64,000 bases of DNA from Nonomuraea typhae. GTDB lineage: Bacteria > Actinomycetota > Actinomycetes > Streptosporangiales > Streptosporangiaceae. Position 1 is the first letter of the stretch. Each line of letters opens with the position of its first letter. Below the pieces are notes generated by a model. That model saw only the letters and a list, made by a program, of their open reading frames with translations, made no database searches and was not told the DNA's origin. The stretch is from positions 124,001-188,000 of the forward strand of contig NZ_VRLV01000014.1 in assembly GCF_009760925.1 (NCBI RefSeq). The letters run 5' to 3'. A program made the position numbers and the translations under genes. Positions 16,325 to 25,234 of the stretch are shown here, piece after piece.

Positions 16325-17020
16325 GTGACCGACACCGGATGGCGGCCCGTGAAACGGACCCGCGCCTTCGAGGACGTGCTGGCCCAGATCGAGCAGCGCA
16401 TCGCCGAGGACGGCCTGGCCCCGGGCGACCGGCTGCCCGGCGAGCGGCAGCTGGCCGAGCAGCTTCAGGTGGGCCGCTCGTCGGTGCGGGAGGCGCTGCG
16501 CGTGCTGGAGACGCTTGGCGTCGTCACCTCCCAGGCCGGGCGCGGGCCGGACGCCGGGGCGGTGCTGACCGCGCGGCCGGACAGCGCGCTGACCGACCTG
16601 CTCCGGCTCCATCTCGGCCTGGCCAGCTGGGAGCTGCGCGAGGTGATCGACACCCGGCTCATGATCGAGCGCTGGGCGGCGGCCGGCGCGGCGGCCGCCC
16701 GCGCCGACACGACCGCCCTGGCCGAGGCGCTGGCCGGGATGTCCGCGGCCCGCACGGCCGAGGAGTTCGTCGAGCACGACACCGCCTTCCACTGCGCCAT
16801 CGCCGAGGCATCCGGCAACCGGCTGATCGCGGCGATCATGCGCTCGCTGCGCGAGTCGGTGCGCAGGCACGCGATCGAGGCGGTCGAGCAGCTCGGCGAC
16901 ACGAGCGTCCTGCAGGAGGACCACCGGCGCATCCTGGCCGCGATCGCCTCCGGCTCCCCCGAAGAGGCCGCCGAGGCGGTGGCCGGGCACTTGGCCCACG
17001 CCTATCCCACGTTGTTCTGA
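16325..17020 (+). CDS. lutR: GntR/FadR-family regulator of lactate utilisation
   Basis: 231 residues. A winged helix at 10-75 (GDRLPGERQLAEQLQVGRSSVREALRVLE) is followed by an FCD ligand domain with the metal-binding pattern EHDTAFHCAIAEASGN and a later His in EDHRRIL. It is probably a repressor released by L-lactate, judging by the divergent lutABC operon and paired TGGTCAGACCA sites. GTG 16325 follows GAGGGGGTGCCC. Its 3' end overlaps the convergent NmrA-like gene by 19 bases. Confidence 0.87.
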   Translation: MTDTGWRPVKRTRAFEDVLAQIEQRIAEDGLAPGDRLPGERQLAEQLQVGRSSVREALRVLETLGVVTSQAGRGPDAGAVLTARPDSALTDLLRLHLGLASWELREVIDTRLMIERWAAAGAAAARADTTALAEALAGMSAARTAEEFVEHDTAFHCAIAEASGNRLIAAIMRSLRESVRRHAIEAVEQLGDTSVLQEDHRRILAAIASGSPEEAAEAVAGHLAHAYPTLF

Positions 17021-17850
17021 AACGCCGCCTTGTTCTCTTCCGCCCACTGCCCGAAGCCACGCGCCTCCCGGCCCAGGACGTCGCGGACCGCCGTGGTCAC
17101 CACCGCGTTGCCGCCGGAGGCGATGAACGCCCAGCCCTTCGCCGCCGCCCGCGCGTACGCGGCGTCCGGGATCTGGGCGGCGGCCCGCTCGATCGGCACG
17201 TCCACGGTCTCCACGCGGCGGCCGATCGCCTTGCCGATCAGCTCCGCCTGGTCGGCGACGGTGAGCAGGTCCGGCCCGGTGACCTCGTAGATGCGGCCCT
17301 CGTGGCCGGAGCCGGTCAGGGCGGCCACGGCGAGCGCGGCGATGTCCCGGGGATCCACGATGCCCTGACGGCCGGCGCCGGTCATGTTCGGGATGGGTTG
17401 CCCGGCTTTGACGATGTCGGCCCAGGCCAGGGCGTTCGTGGCGAACATCGACGGCCGCAGGATCGTCCAGGCCGCCCTGGACCCGGTCACCGCGCGCTCG
17501 CCGGCCGCGTGCAGGGAGGCCACGTCGCCCGGGTCGCCGGTGTCCTGCGCCCCGATGGCCGAGATCTTCACGATCGTCTCGACGCCCGCCTTCTCCGCCG
17601 CCGCGACGAACGCCCGGTCGTGCTCGGCCAGCCTGGGGCCGAACCCGGTCAGCAGCAGCGCCGCCCGCGCGCCCGCCGCCGCCGCTTCCAGCGACCGCGG
17701 ATCCTCGAAGTCCCCTCGGACGGCTGGTACGGCGGTGCCGCCGGCGCGGGCCGGGTCGCGGGTCATCGCCCTGGCCGGGACGCCCGCCTGTGCGAGGAGC
17801 CGGGTCACTTCTGTGCCGATGGTGCCCGTGGCACCGGTGATCAGGATCAT
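17002..17850 (-). CDS. NmrA-like NAD(P)H-binding oxidoreductase
   Basis: 282 residues, Rossmann fold starting MILITGATGTIGTEVTRLLAQ. NmrA/atypical-SDR features follow: RPSMFATNALAW, a GIVDPRDIAALAVAAL segment, and a C-terminal VLGREARGFGQWAEENKAAF. Members are quinone reductases or redox sensors; the substrate is unknown. ATG 17850 is preceded by a possible GTG three codons earlier. It is divergent from an AraC-type gene at 17924, which probably controls it, and it resembles the gene cut off at base 1. Confidence 0.83.
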   Translation of the reverse strand: MILITGATGTIGTEVTRLLAQAGVPARAMTRDPARAGGTAVPAVRGDFEDPRSLEAAAAGARAALLLTGFGPRLAEHDRAFVAAAEKAGVETIVKISAIGAQDTGDPGDVASLHAAGERAVTGSRAAWTILRPSMFATNALAWADIVKAGQPIPNMTGAGRQGIVDPRDIAALAVAALTGSGHEGRIYEVTGPDLLTVADQAELIGKAIGRRVETVDVPIERAAAQIPDAAYARAAAKGWAFIASGGNAVVTTAVRDVLGREARGFGQWAEENKAAFQNNVG

Positions 17851-17923
17851 GCCGTCCACGCTGCCACCAGGAGACATCCGGCCTATAGGAAGAATCGGCA
17901 CGGCAGCGGAGTTGGCCACCAGC

Positions 17924-18625
17924 ATGAACACGACGGTGCGCCAGGGACACGTGCGCGAGCCGGACACCGCCACCACGCTGGTCTTCCGCAGCGGCTGGGA
18001 CGGGACCGGCCTTCTCGTGCTGGGGCCGCGGACCAAGGCGTCGTACTTCGCCCTCGGGGAGATGCCGCGCTGCGTGACCGTCCGCCTCCGGCCGGGGCTG
18101 GCCGGGCCGCTGCTCGGGGTGGCGATGAGCGAGCTCGTGGACGAGGTCGTCCACCTGCGGGAGATGTGGGGCCGCCCCGCCGTCACCCTGATGAACCACC
18201 TGGCCGCCGAGGCGGACGACGCCCGCCTGGCCGGCCGCCTCACCGCGGAGCTGGCGGGACGGCTGGCCCGGGCCTCGGCGGCCGACACCGGCCGCGCCCG
18301 CACGATCCAGGCGGCCGCCGGCATGCTCACCGCAACCGCGAAGGTGCCCGAGATCGCCCGCGAGCTGGGCGTCTCCGAGCGGCATCTGCGCAACCTCTTC
18401 CACGACGGCGTCGGCCTGTCACCCAAGCTCTACGCGCGCATCCACCGGGTCCGCGGCGTCCTGGCCGGCGACCGGGGCGAGCCGTGGGCGGAGCTCGCCG
18501 CGAGCACCGGCTTCTACGACCAGTCGCACATGTCAGCCGATTTCCGGTCGGTCATGGGCGTACCCCCGGGCGCCTTCCGCGCGGGCAGGCTGCCCGCGCC
18601 CGGCAGGTGCGCCTTCCGCCCCTGA
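17924..18625 (+). CDS. AraC-family regulator with DUF6597-like N-terminus
   Basis: About 233 residues. An N-terminal beta-rich part (FALGEMPRCVTVRLRPGLA) precedes an AraC double helix-turn-helix from about 125: VPEIARELGVSERHLRNLFHDGVGLSPK and FYDQSHMSADFRSVMGVPPGAFR. It is likely the regulator of the divergent NmrA-like gene, 73 bases away. ATG 17924 is supported by a GGAG 13 bases upstream. The frame is open further upstream but antisense to the NmrA gene. Confidence 0.82.
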   Translation: MNTTVRQGHVREPDTATTLVFRSGWDGTGLLVLGPRTKASYFALGEMPRCVTVRLRPGLAGPLLGVAMSELVDEVVHLREMWGRPAVTLMNHLAAEADDARLAGRLTAELAGRLARASAADTGRARTIQAAAGMLTATAKVPEIARELGVSERHLRNLFHDGVGLSPKLYARIHRVRGVLAGDRGEPWAELAASTGFYDQSHMSADFRSVMGVPPGAFRAGRLPAPGRCAFRP

Positions 18626-18630
18626 CCCGC

Positions 18631-20064
18631 TCACTCGCGCAGGTCGGCCACCCGGCACGACGGCCCCGAGCACGTCTGCATGCCCGTCAGCCGCGCCTGA
18701 AGGTTGAGCACCAGCGGGATCGGCGCCGTCCCCGCCAGGTTGCGCAACTGGTACGGATCCTGGTTGAGGTCGTACAACTGCGTCTCCCCGGTGTCGTACC
18801 GCACGAAGGTGTGGTCCGCGGTCCGCAGCGCCTTGTAGTCGGGCACCGGCGTCTGCCTGGCCGACATCCGGTTGAACGGCCGGTTGAACTCGATCAGCAC
18901 GTTCTTGCGCCACCTGCCCGGAGGCTGCCCGCGCAGGAACGGCGTCAGCGAGCGCCCCTCCGCGAACACGGGCACGCCCGCCCCGCCCAGTTCGGCGAAC
19001 GTGGGCCCCAGGTCCACGGTCGCGGTCAGCTCGCGCACCGTCGCGCCCGCCGGGACACCGGGCCCGCGCACCACCAGCGGCACCCTGATCGCCTCCTCGA
19101 ACGGCGTGGTCTTGCCCTGCTTGAGGCGATGGCTGCCGAGATGGAAGCCGTTGTCGGAGGCGAAGAAGATGTAGGTGTTGCCCAGCTTGCCGGTCTCGCG
19201 CAGCGTGGCGATCACCGAGCCGACCAGGTCGTCGACGCCGAGCATGGCGCGCAGCCTGGCCCGGTAGCGCTCGTCGATCCGGTCGATGGCCTGCTCCGAG
19301 ATGGCGGGCAGCTCACGCAGCCACTGCGGCTCGGCCGAGACGTCCAGCTGGTTGAAGTTCGGGGTGCGCGGCGCCTGGGCGCCGGGGAACGCGCCGGCGT
19401 GCCGTACCGCCGGGTTGGCCGGGTTGTGCGGGGCGATCGGGGCCAGGTAGAGGAAGAACGGCTGGTCGGCGGCGGCGGTGACGAAGTCGCGAACCTTGCC
19501 GGCCAGCACGTCGGACAGGTAGTCGCTCTCCGCCCAGCCGTAGTCGACCAGGGTGCCGTTCTCGTTGAGGCGGTAGCCGTACTCCTCATAAAGGTTGCGG
19601 ACCGGGACCCGCCAGTCGTTCCACCCGGGCGGCACGTAGGTGGGCTCGGCCGCCTGTCCCGGGTAGTGGTTGAGGAACTTGCCCATGAGCCCGGTGCGGT
19701 ACCCGGCGGCCTGCATCCAGGTGCCGATCGTGGAACGTTCCAGACCATTGCGGTGAAACTTCTCAAAGCCACCCTCGGGCGCCGTGTTGGTGAGGACGCC
19801 GTGGCTGTGCACGTACTGCGAGCGCAGGATCGAGCTGCGCGAGGGACAGCACCAGGAGTTCGTCACGAAGAACCGCTCGAACGACGTCCCCTGGCGCACG
19901 AGCTGCTGGGTGATGTTCGGAAAGTTGCCCAGGGAGCCGCTCTCCAGGTCGTCCACGAGAACCAGGACGATGTTCGGCCGGGCCGCCCCCGAGACCGGCG
20001 ACGGCCCCGAAACGGCAGGCAGGAGAAGCAGCAGGCACGCGACACGGCAGAGACCCTTGAACAC
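18631..20064 (-). CDS. Secreted arylsulfatase-family enzyme
   Basis: 477 residues. A signal peptide (VFKGLCRVACLLLLLPAVSG) is followed by the alkaline-phosphatase fold: metal-binding IVLVLVDDLESG, the sulfatase signature SWCCPSRSSILRS in which the first Cys of CCPSR would be oxidised to formylglycine, and FFASDNGFHLGSHR. It hydrolyses a sulfate ester outside the cell and needs a formylglycine-generating enzyme encoded elsewhere. GTG 20064 follows GGGGAAGTCAGATCT. Divergent from the LLM gene. Confidence 0.87.
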   Translation of the reverse strand: MFKGLCRVACLLLLLPAVSGPSPVSGAARPNIVLVLVDDLESGSLGNFPNITQQLVRQGTSFERFFVTNSWCCPSRSSILRSQYVHSHGVLTNTAPEGGFEKFHRNGLERSTIGTWMQAAGYRTGLMGKFLNHYPGQAAEPTYVPPGWNDWRVPVRNLYEEYGYRLNENGTLVDYGWAESDYLSDVLAGKVRDFVTAAADQPFFLYLAPIAPHNPANPAVRHAGAFPGAQAPRTPNFNQLDVSAEPQWLRELPAISEQAIDRIDERYRARLRAMLGVDDLVGSVIATLRETGKLGNTYIFFASDNGFHLGSHRLKQGKTTPFEEAIRVPLVVRGPGVPAGATVRELTATVDLGPTFAELGGAGVPVFAEGRSLTPFLRGQPPGRWRKNVLIEFNRPFNRMSARQTPVPDYKALRTADHTFVRYDTGETQLYDLNQDPYQLRNLAGTAPIPLVLNLQARLTGMQTCSGPSCRVADLRE

Positions 20065-20092
20065 AGATCTGACTTCCCCGAAAGATCGTGCA

Positions 20093-20124
20093 TTGACACC
20101 CAACGACGTGCACAGCACTAATAG
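20093..20124 (+). promoter_or_regulatory. Probable promoter of the LLM oxidoreductase gene
   Basis: A perfect -35 hexamer TTGACA lies at 20093-20098, with an AT-rich ACTAATAG element 18-20 bases downstream as the likely -10. It sits 22-53 bases ahead of the ATG in the 81-bp gap between the divergent sulfatase and LLM genes. Confidence 0.45.
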
Positions 20125-20145
20125 AACTTAATTCGGAGGTGTCAC

Positions 20146-21150
20146 ATGAAGCTGGGCCTGAACCTCGGCTACTGGCAGCGCAACGCCGACGACGCGACCG
20201 CGACCGTGCTCGCGGCCGAGCGCCTGGGCTACGACTCCGTCTGGACGGCGGAAGCCTACGGCAGCGACGCCTTCACACCTCTGGCCTGGTACGGAGCCCG
20301 CACCAGCCGCATCAAACTGGGCACCTCCGTCGCCCAGATCTCCGCCAGAACCCCCGTGGCCACCGCCATGACCGCCATGACCCTGGACCACCTGACCGGC
20401 GGCCGCCTCCTGCTCGGCATCGGCGCCTCCGGCCCGCAGGTCGTCGAGGGCTGGTACGGCCGGCCGTTCGCCCAGCCCCTGGCCAGGACCCGCGAATACG
20501 TGGACATCATGCGCCAGGTCTGGCGCCGCGAGTCCCCCGTGACGAACCCGGGCCCCCACTACCCGCTCCCCCTCCCCGGCGACCTGGGCAAACCCCTCAA
20601 ACTCATCACGCACCCCTTACGCCCCGAAATCCCGCTGTATCTCGGCGCAGAAGGCCCGAAGAACGTCGCCCTGGCCGCCGAACTCGCCCAGGGCTGGCTC
20701 CCGCTGTTCGCCTTCCCGTCCAAGATCGAGGAGATGTACGGCGACGCCCTGTCAGCCCGGCCCGAGGGTTTCGACATCGCCGCCATGGTCATGGTCATCA
20801 TCTCCGACGACGTCCGCTCCGCCCTGGACGGCGTGAAGATGATGCTCACCCTGTACATCGGCGGCATGGGCGCCAAACACCGCAACTTCCACGCCGACAT
20901 CATCGGCCGCATGGGCTACGCCGAAGCCGCCGGACACATCCAGGCCCTCTACCTGGCCGGCCGCAAGGACGAGGCGTTCAACGCCATCCCCGACGAACTG
21001 GCCGACGGCATCTCCCTCGTCGGCCCGCCGGGACGCATCAAGGAACGCCTGGAACTCTGGCACAAGTCCCCCGTCACGAGCCTCCTGATCATGGGCCCCC
21101 GCGACGAGGACTCCCTCCGCACCATCCGCGACCTGGTCCAGCCGGATTAG
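20146..21150 (+). CDS. LLM-class F420-dependent oxidoreductase
   Basis: 334 residues of the luciferase-like monooxygenase superfamily. It begins MKLGLNLGYWQ and has the family strands YDSVWTAEAYGSDAFTPL, RIKLGTSVAQISARTP and GGRLLLGIGASGPQVVEGWYG. This grouping in actinomycetes usually uses coenzyme F420, as in methylenetetrahydromethanopterin-reductase-like proteins; F420 use is inferred, not seen. The ATG follows CGGAGGTGTCAC. Its TAG stop shares bases with the stop of the convergent Uma2 gene. Confidence 0.87.
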   Translation: MKLGLNLGYWQRNADDATATVLAAERLGYDSVWTAEAYGSDAFTPLAWYGARTSRIKLGTSVAQISARTPVATAMTAMTLDHLTGGRLLLGIGASGPQVVEGWYGRPFAQPLARTREYVDIMRQVWRRESPVTNPGPHYPLPLPGDLGKPLKLITHPLRPEIPLYLGAEGPKNVALAAELAQGWLPLFAFPSKIEEMYGDALSARPEGFDIAAMVMVIISDDVRSALDGVKMMLTLYIGGMGAKHRNFHADIIGRMGYAEAAGHIQALYLAGRKDEAFNAIPDELADGISLVGPPGRIKERLELWHKSPVTSLLIMGPRDEDSLRTIRDLVQPD

Positions 21151-21728
21151 CCCTCGGCCAGCCGCACAGGGCTTATCCGGACCGCGAACGGCTTCTCGAC
21201 CACCAGCTCGTCATCGCCCTCGGCCTTGCACTGGAGGGCGTACTCCGTGCCGTGGAGCGTCAGCGCGGTGATGGCAGGCACCGGCTCCAGGTCCACGATC
21301 CAGTAGTAGGGGATACCGGACCGAGCGTACTCACGGCGTTTCGTGACATGGTCGCGGGCCACGTTGCTCGGGCTGACGAACTCGACCACCAAGATGACGT
21401 CCGCGGCGTCCATCGTCGTGGCCTTCGCCCGTCGGGCGGCCCTTTGCGCCTCGCCGTCCACAACGGAGAGATCCGGAACACGGCTCCCACCCTCCGCCGT
21501 GTTGATGCGGATCATGCTGATGTGAACGTCGGCGCCAGCCTTCTCGGCAGCCGCCTCCAGCACCCTCCGAAGGTCGACGATGGCACCGTCATGGTCCATT
21601 CCATGCCAGGGAGACATTACCGGATAGCCTTCTTCCAGCTCCCAGAAGCCCTGGTCCGAGGGGAAGCGGAACTCATCCGCAAGATCGTTGGCGGTATAGG
21701 GGCCATGCCAGTCCTGCGCGGCACTCAT
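21147..21728 (-). CDS. Uma2-family (DUF820) PD-(D/E)XK nuclease-like protein
   Basis: 193 residues. The restriction-nuclease-like core is seen as VPDLSVVDG, then VILVVEFVSPSN (Asp and Glu of the active site) and KRREYARSGIPYYWIVDLE. Uma2 proteins are abundant in actinomycetes and cyanobacteria; their role is poorly known. ATG 21728 follows GGAGGAGTA closely. Upstream in-frame ATGs give an unlikely Arg-rich extension. No obvious partner gene adjoins. Confidence 0.82.
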   Translation of the reverse strand: MSAAQDWHGPYTANDLADEFRFPSDQGFWELEEGYPVMSPWHGMDHDGAIVDLRRVLEAAAEKAGADVHISMIRINTAEGGSRVPDLSVVDGEAQRAARRAKATTMDAADVILVVEFVSPSNVARDHVTKRREYARSGIPYYWIVDLEPVPAITALTLHGTEYALQCKAEGDDELVVEKPFAVRISPVRLAEG

Positions 21729-21838
21729 TACTCCTCCTCCGGCTGGCCGACGGTTGGGCGGCAGCCTCCTCATCGTAAAACCCCCCGAAGAAGCATTCCA
21801 CAGTGACGCCCGCATCACAGACAGTTACGGAGGTTTGG

Positions 21839-23779
21839 TCAGTCCGGGCGTGGGGCCGGGTCGGCGGTGACGGCGCGGAGGAGGGGGCGGCTCAGGGCGC
21901 CGGCGCCGATCACGCCGGCGAAGCCCAGAACCACGCACGTTGTCAGGGTGATCAGCCCGTTCACGCTCATCGAGCCCAGCATGAACGGCACCGCGCAGAA
22001 GGCGCCCACCGCGATCGCGCCGCCGCCCATCACCGTCAGCGGGATCAGCGTCTCGGCCCGCCGCGCCCTGTCCAGGACCTCCAGCGGCGTCCCGGCCAGG
22101 CGCAGCAGCGCGTAGGTCTGCCGCCGGTCCAGGACCGACGAGGCCGCCGTGATGCCGGAGCTGGCGATCGCCACCAGGAACGACACCGACAGCACCACCA
22201 CGGTCCCCGCGCCGACGTCGGCCAGGAGCTGGAAGCCGAGGTGCTGGTCGTCGGCCTCGCTGGTCGGGGTACGGCCCGGCGTCAGCCCGTCCAGGGCGGT
22301 GCGTGCCCGGTCGATCGCCTCCGGGGTGACGCCGGAGCCCAGCGCCGCCACGACCAGCTTCTTCTCGGCCTTGACCGTGGCCGTGACCCCGGCCTTCCGC
22401 AGCCGTGCCGCAGCCTCGTCCACCTTCGCGGCGACCGGACCAGAGGGGACGGCGACCCTCAGCTGCACCGGCCCCGGATCGGGAGTGAACGCCCCGGGGC
22501 TCAGCAACCCCAGGAAGCCGGCCACGAAGCCGGTCAGCGCCACGCCGCTCACCGTGCGCCAGGCCGAACGCGGATCGTCGACCAGCCGCCGCCCGGCCAG
22601 CAGCCGCGCCGGACGGCGGGCGGAACCCGCGGTGATGCGGCCGATCAGCGCCACCACCCACGGCCCGACCAGGTTGATGCACAGGAACGCCAGCCCGATC
22701 ACCACCGCGATGACGCCCACGCTGGTGCCCCGGCTCAGCATCGGCACCGCCGCCAGCACCGCCAGCAACGCCACCACGCGGAAGAACCGCAGGCCGGGCG
22801 GGGTTTCCCGCTTGGCGACGCCCAGCGGGCTGACGACCACGCGGCGCAGCCCGGCCACCGCCGACAGCCCGACCAGCAGCGGCACCGCCACCAGCACCCC
22901 GGCCAGGACGAGCGGGCTCGGCCACAGGTCGGCCAGGTACCAGGTGCCGCCGCCGATCCGGATGCGCGACAGCAGCGGTACGGCCAGGCCGTACAGGACG
23001 GCGCCCGACAGGGCTCCGGCGAACGCGACGATGACCGCCTCGGCCACGGTCATCGTGACCACCTGGCCCGGCGTGGCGCCGACGAGGCGCAGCGCGGCCA
23101 GGCGCTGGTCGCGGCGGGCGACCGTGAGCCGGGCCGCCGCGCCCCCGAAGACCAGCAGCGGCACGACCATGAGCACGCTCGCGATCAGGGCCAGGACCTG
23201 GTACGCCTCGGCCTCCTGCGTGGGCGCGCCCTTCAGGCTCGCCACCTTCGTCGGCGCCACGCCCACGACCCAGTCGTCACTGCGCGGCGCGGTCATGGCG
23301 GCGGCGTCCGGCCGATGCCCGACGACCGCCACCAGTTCGCTGGAGTGCACGAGGCCCTCGTCGCCGATCTGCCCGGCGACCTTGGGATACCGGGCGGCCA
23401 GCTGGTCGGCCGGCAGTTCCCTGGCCAGGGCGGCGAGCGCGGGCGACAGCCACGCCTCGCCGGGCGCCGGGAAACGCGGCAGACCGGGCGGGACCGGCGC
23501 GTTCGCACCCAGCGCGGCCAGGTCCACGACGGTGATCTGGCGGTCGCGGACGTAGTCGTTGCGCACCGCCTCGATCGCCACCGCGCCGCTCGTCGCCGCG
23601 ACGGGGTTGCGCCAGGCGCCGCGGTCGGCACGGGCGTCGAAGGCGAAGTTCGCGGCCACCGCGAACAGCAGCAACGCCGTGGACACCGCCACGGCGCCGA
23701 ACGTCAGCCAGGTGCCGAGCATGCCGCGGCGGCCGCCGCCGCGCAGCAGCCGCCAGCTGAGCGAGAGCGTGGCCTTCAC
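21839..23779 (-). CDS. FtsX-like ABC transporter permease
   Basis: 646 residues with two FtsX/MacB-type permease modules. An N-terminal membrane helix (WLTFGAVAVSTALLLFAVAA) is followed by a large extracellular segment, then clusters of helices near 215-380 (ARRDQRLAALRLVGATPGQV is the cytoplasmic coupling region) and near 530-640, where RRQTYALLRLAGTP repeats that coupling motif. It is probably an exporter of peptides or lipids, or a bacitracin-resistance-type system. GTG 23779 overlaps the stop of the ATPase gene as GTGA. Confidence 0.88.
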   Translation of the reverse strand: MKATLSLSWRLLRGGGRRGMLGTWLTFGAVAVSTALLLFAVAANFAFDARADRGAWRNPVAATSGAVAIEAVRNDYVRDRQITVVDLAALGANAPVPPGLPRFPAPGEAWLSPALAALARELPADQLAARYPKVAGQIGDEGLVHSSELVAVVGHRPDAAAMTAPRSDDWVVGVAPTKVASLKGAPTQEAEAYQVLALIASVLMVVPLLVFGGAAARLTVARRDQRLAALRLVGATPGQVVTMTVAEAVIVAFAGALSGAVLYGLAVPLLSRIRIGGGTWYLADLWPSPLVLAGVLVAVPLLVGLSAVAGLRRVVVSPLGVAKRETPPGLRFFRVVALLAVLAAVPMLSRGTSVGVIAVVIGLAFLCINLVGPWVVALIGRITAGSARRPARLLAGRRLVDDPRSAWRTVSGVALTGFVAGFLGLLSPGAFTPDPGPVQLRVAVPSGPVAAKVDEAAARLRKAGVTATVKAEKKLVVAALGSGVTPEAIDRARTALDGLTPGRTPTSEADDQHLGFQLLADVGAGTVVVLSVSFLVAIASSGITAASSVLDRRQTYALLRLAGTPLEVLDRARRAETLIPLTVMGGGAIAVGAFCAVPFMLGSMSVNGLITLTTCVVLGFAGVIGAGALSRPLLRAVTADPAPRPD

Positions 23780-24450
23780 CCTCGCACCCCCTGCAGAAGC
23801 TGCCCGTCACGGACCTCGACGGTCCGGTCGCAGGCCGCGGCCACGTTCGGGTCGTGGGTGACGACGATGAGCGAGGCCCCGTTGTGCTTGGTCGCCTCCA
23901 CCAGCAGCCGCATGGTGTCGTGGCCGGTGTTCTGGTCCAGCGCGCCGGTCGGCTCGTCGGCGAAGACCACGGCCGGCCTGGTGACCAGCGCCCGGGCGAT
24001 CGCCACCCGCTGCGCCTGCCCGCCGGACAGCTCGCCGGGCCGCCGGGTCTCCATGCCGTGCAGGCCGAGGGGGGCGAACCACTCGCGGGCCTGCCGTACC
24101 GCCTGGGCGCGGGCGAGACCGCCGAGCATGAGCGGGAGCGCGACGTTCTCGTCGGCGGGCAGCTCGGGCAGAAGCTGGCCGAACTGGAAGACGAACCCGA
24201 AGCGGGTACGGCGCAGCGCACTGCGTCCCCGCTCCCCCATCGCGTCGATGCGCTGCCCCTGCAGGTGCACCTCGCCGGAGTCCGGCTTCATGATCCCGGC
24301 CAGGCAGTGGAGAAGGGTCGACTTCCCCGAACCGCTCGGGCCCATGATCGCCACAGCCTCACCGGCCCGCACCACGATGTCGACGCCGCCCAGCGCGACC
24401 GTCTGGCCGAACCTCTTGGCCAGCGCCGTTCCCACAAGTACCTCGTTCAT
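23776..24450 (-). CDS. ABC transporter ATP-binding protein (MacB/LolD type)
   Basis: 224 residues. Walker A GPSGSGKSTLLHC, Q-loop FVFQFGQLLPELPADENV, signature LSGGQAQRVAIARAL, Walker B VVFADEPTGALD and the switch His in VVTHDPNVAAACDR are all present. It powers the coupled FtsX-like permease. The family pairs with efflux systems for antimicrobial peptides. ATG 24450 faces the divergent response-regulator gene at 24541, which probably controls this pair. Confidence 0.92.
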   Translation of the reverse strand: MNEVLVGTALAKRFGQTVALGGVDIVVRAGEAVAIMGPSGSGKSTLLHCLAGIMKPDSGEVHLQGQRIDAMGERGRSALRRTRFGFVFQFGQLLPELPADENVALPLMLGGLARAQAVRQAREWFAPLGLHGMETRRPGELSGGQAQRVAIARALVTRPAVVFADEPTGALDQNTGHDTMRLLVEATKHNGASLIVVTHDPNVAAACDRTVEVRDGQLLQGVRG

Positions 24451-24540
24451 GCCGCACAGCCTTCCGCCCGGAAGGGGCCGCGCGGATCGGCCGAGCGTCC
24501 GATTGCCCCTGGCCGAATGGCTGATCCTAGAGTTGTGGGC

Positions 24541-25188
24541 GTGACAATTCGCGTGCTCATCGCCGACGACCAGCAACTCGTGCGAACCGGCTTCCAGATG
24601 ATCCTCGACGCCCAGCCGGACATGGAAGTGGTGGCGGCGGTGCCCGACGGCGCCGAGGCGGTCGCCGAAGCCCGCCGGCTGCGTCCCGACGTGTGCCTCC
24701 TGGACATCCGCATGCCCAAACTGGACGGTCTGGAGGTGACCAAGGCCCTGGCCGGTCCAGGGGTCGAGAACCCTCTCCGCGTGGTGATCGTCACCACGTT
24801 CGACCTGGACGAGTACGTCTACGGGGCGCTGCGCGCCGGGGCGACCGGCTTCCTGCTGAAGGACAGCGGCCCGACGCTGCTCATCGAGGCGATCCGGGCG
24901 GCGGCCTCCGGGGACGCGCTGGTCTCGCCGTCGGTGACCGTCCGCCTGCTGCAGCATCTCGCCCAGCCGAAACGCGCCGCCGTACAACCGGAAGAGGCCC
25001 TGACGGAGAGGGAACTCGACGTGGTCCGCCTCGTGGCCCGCGGCAGAACCAACCAGGAGGTGGCCGCGGAGCTGTTCGTCTCCCTGTCCACCGTCAAGAC
25101 ACATTTGGGCAGCATCCAGGCGAAACTCGGCGCCAGAAACCGGGTGGAAACCGCAGCATGGGCATGGGAATCCGGCGTGGTGAGCTGA
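24541..25188 (+). CDS. NarL/LuxR-type response regulator without adjacent kinase
   Basis: 215 residues. Receiver domain: acidic pocket IADDQQ, phosphoacceptor Asp in VCLLDIRMPK, and conserved Thr and Lys in VTTFDLDE and FLLKDSG. A LuxR helix-turn-helix follows from about 150: LTERELDVVRLVARGRTNQEVAAELFVSLSTVKTHLG. GTG 24541 is used; another GTG two codons upstream is possible. It is divergent from the FtsX-type ABC exporter and likely regulates it. No histidine kinase lies next to it, so its partner is elsewhere. Confidence 0.88.
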   Translation: MTIRVLIADDQQLVRTGFQMILDAQPDMEVVAAVPDGAEAVAEARRLRPDVCLLDIRMPKLDGLEVTKALAGPGVENPLRVVIVTTFDLDEYVYGALRAGATGFLLKDSGPTLLIEAIRAAASGDALVSPSVTVRLLQHLAQPKRAAVQPEEALTERELDVVRLVARGRTNQEVAAELFVSLSTVKTHLGSIQAKLGARNRVETAAWAWESGVVS

Positions 25189-25234
25189 TTAATCCCGGGG
25201 CGCGCGGGATAGAAGTTAGGGGAGAACCCAGCGC

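Noticed and set aside
15562..20121. Open + frame of about 1500 codons
   Set aside because: It is antisense to lutA, the NmrA-like and the sulfatase genes, and collinear with none; composition is Arg/Gly/Ala-rich. High-GC DNA produces such shadows.
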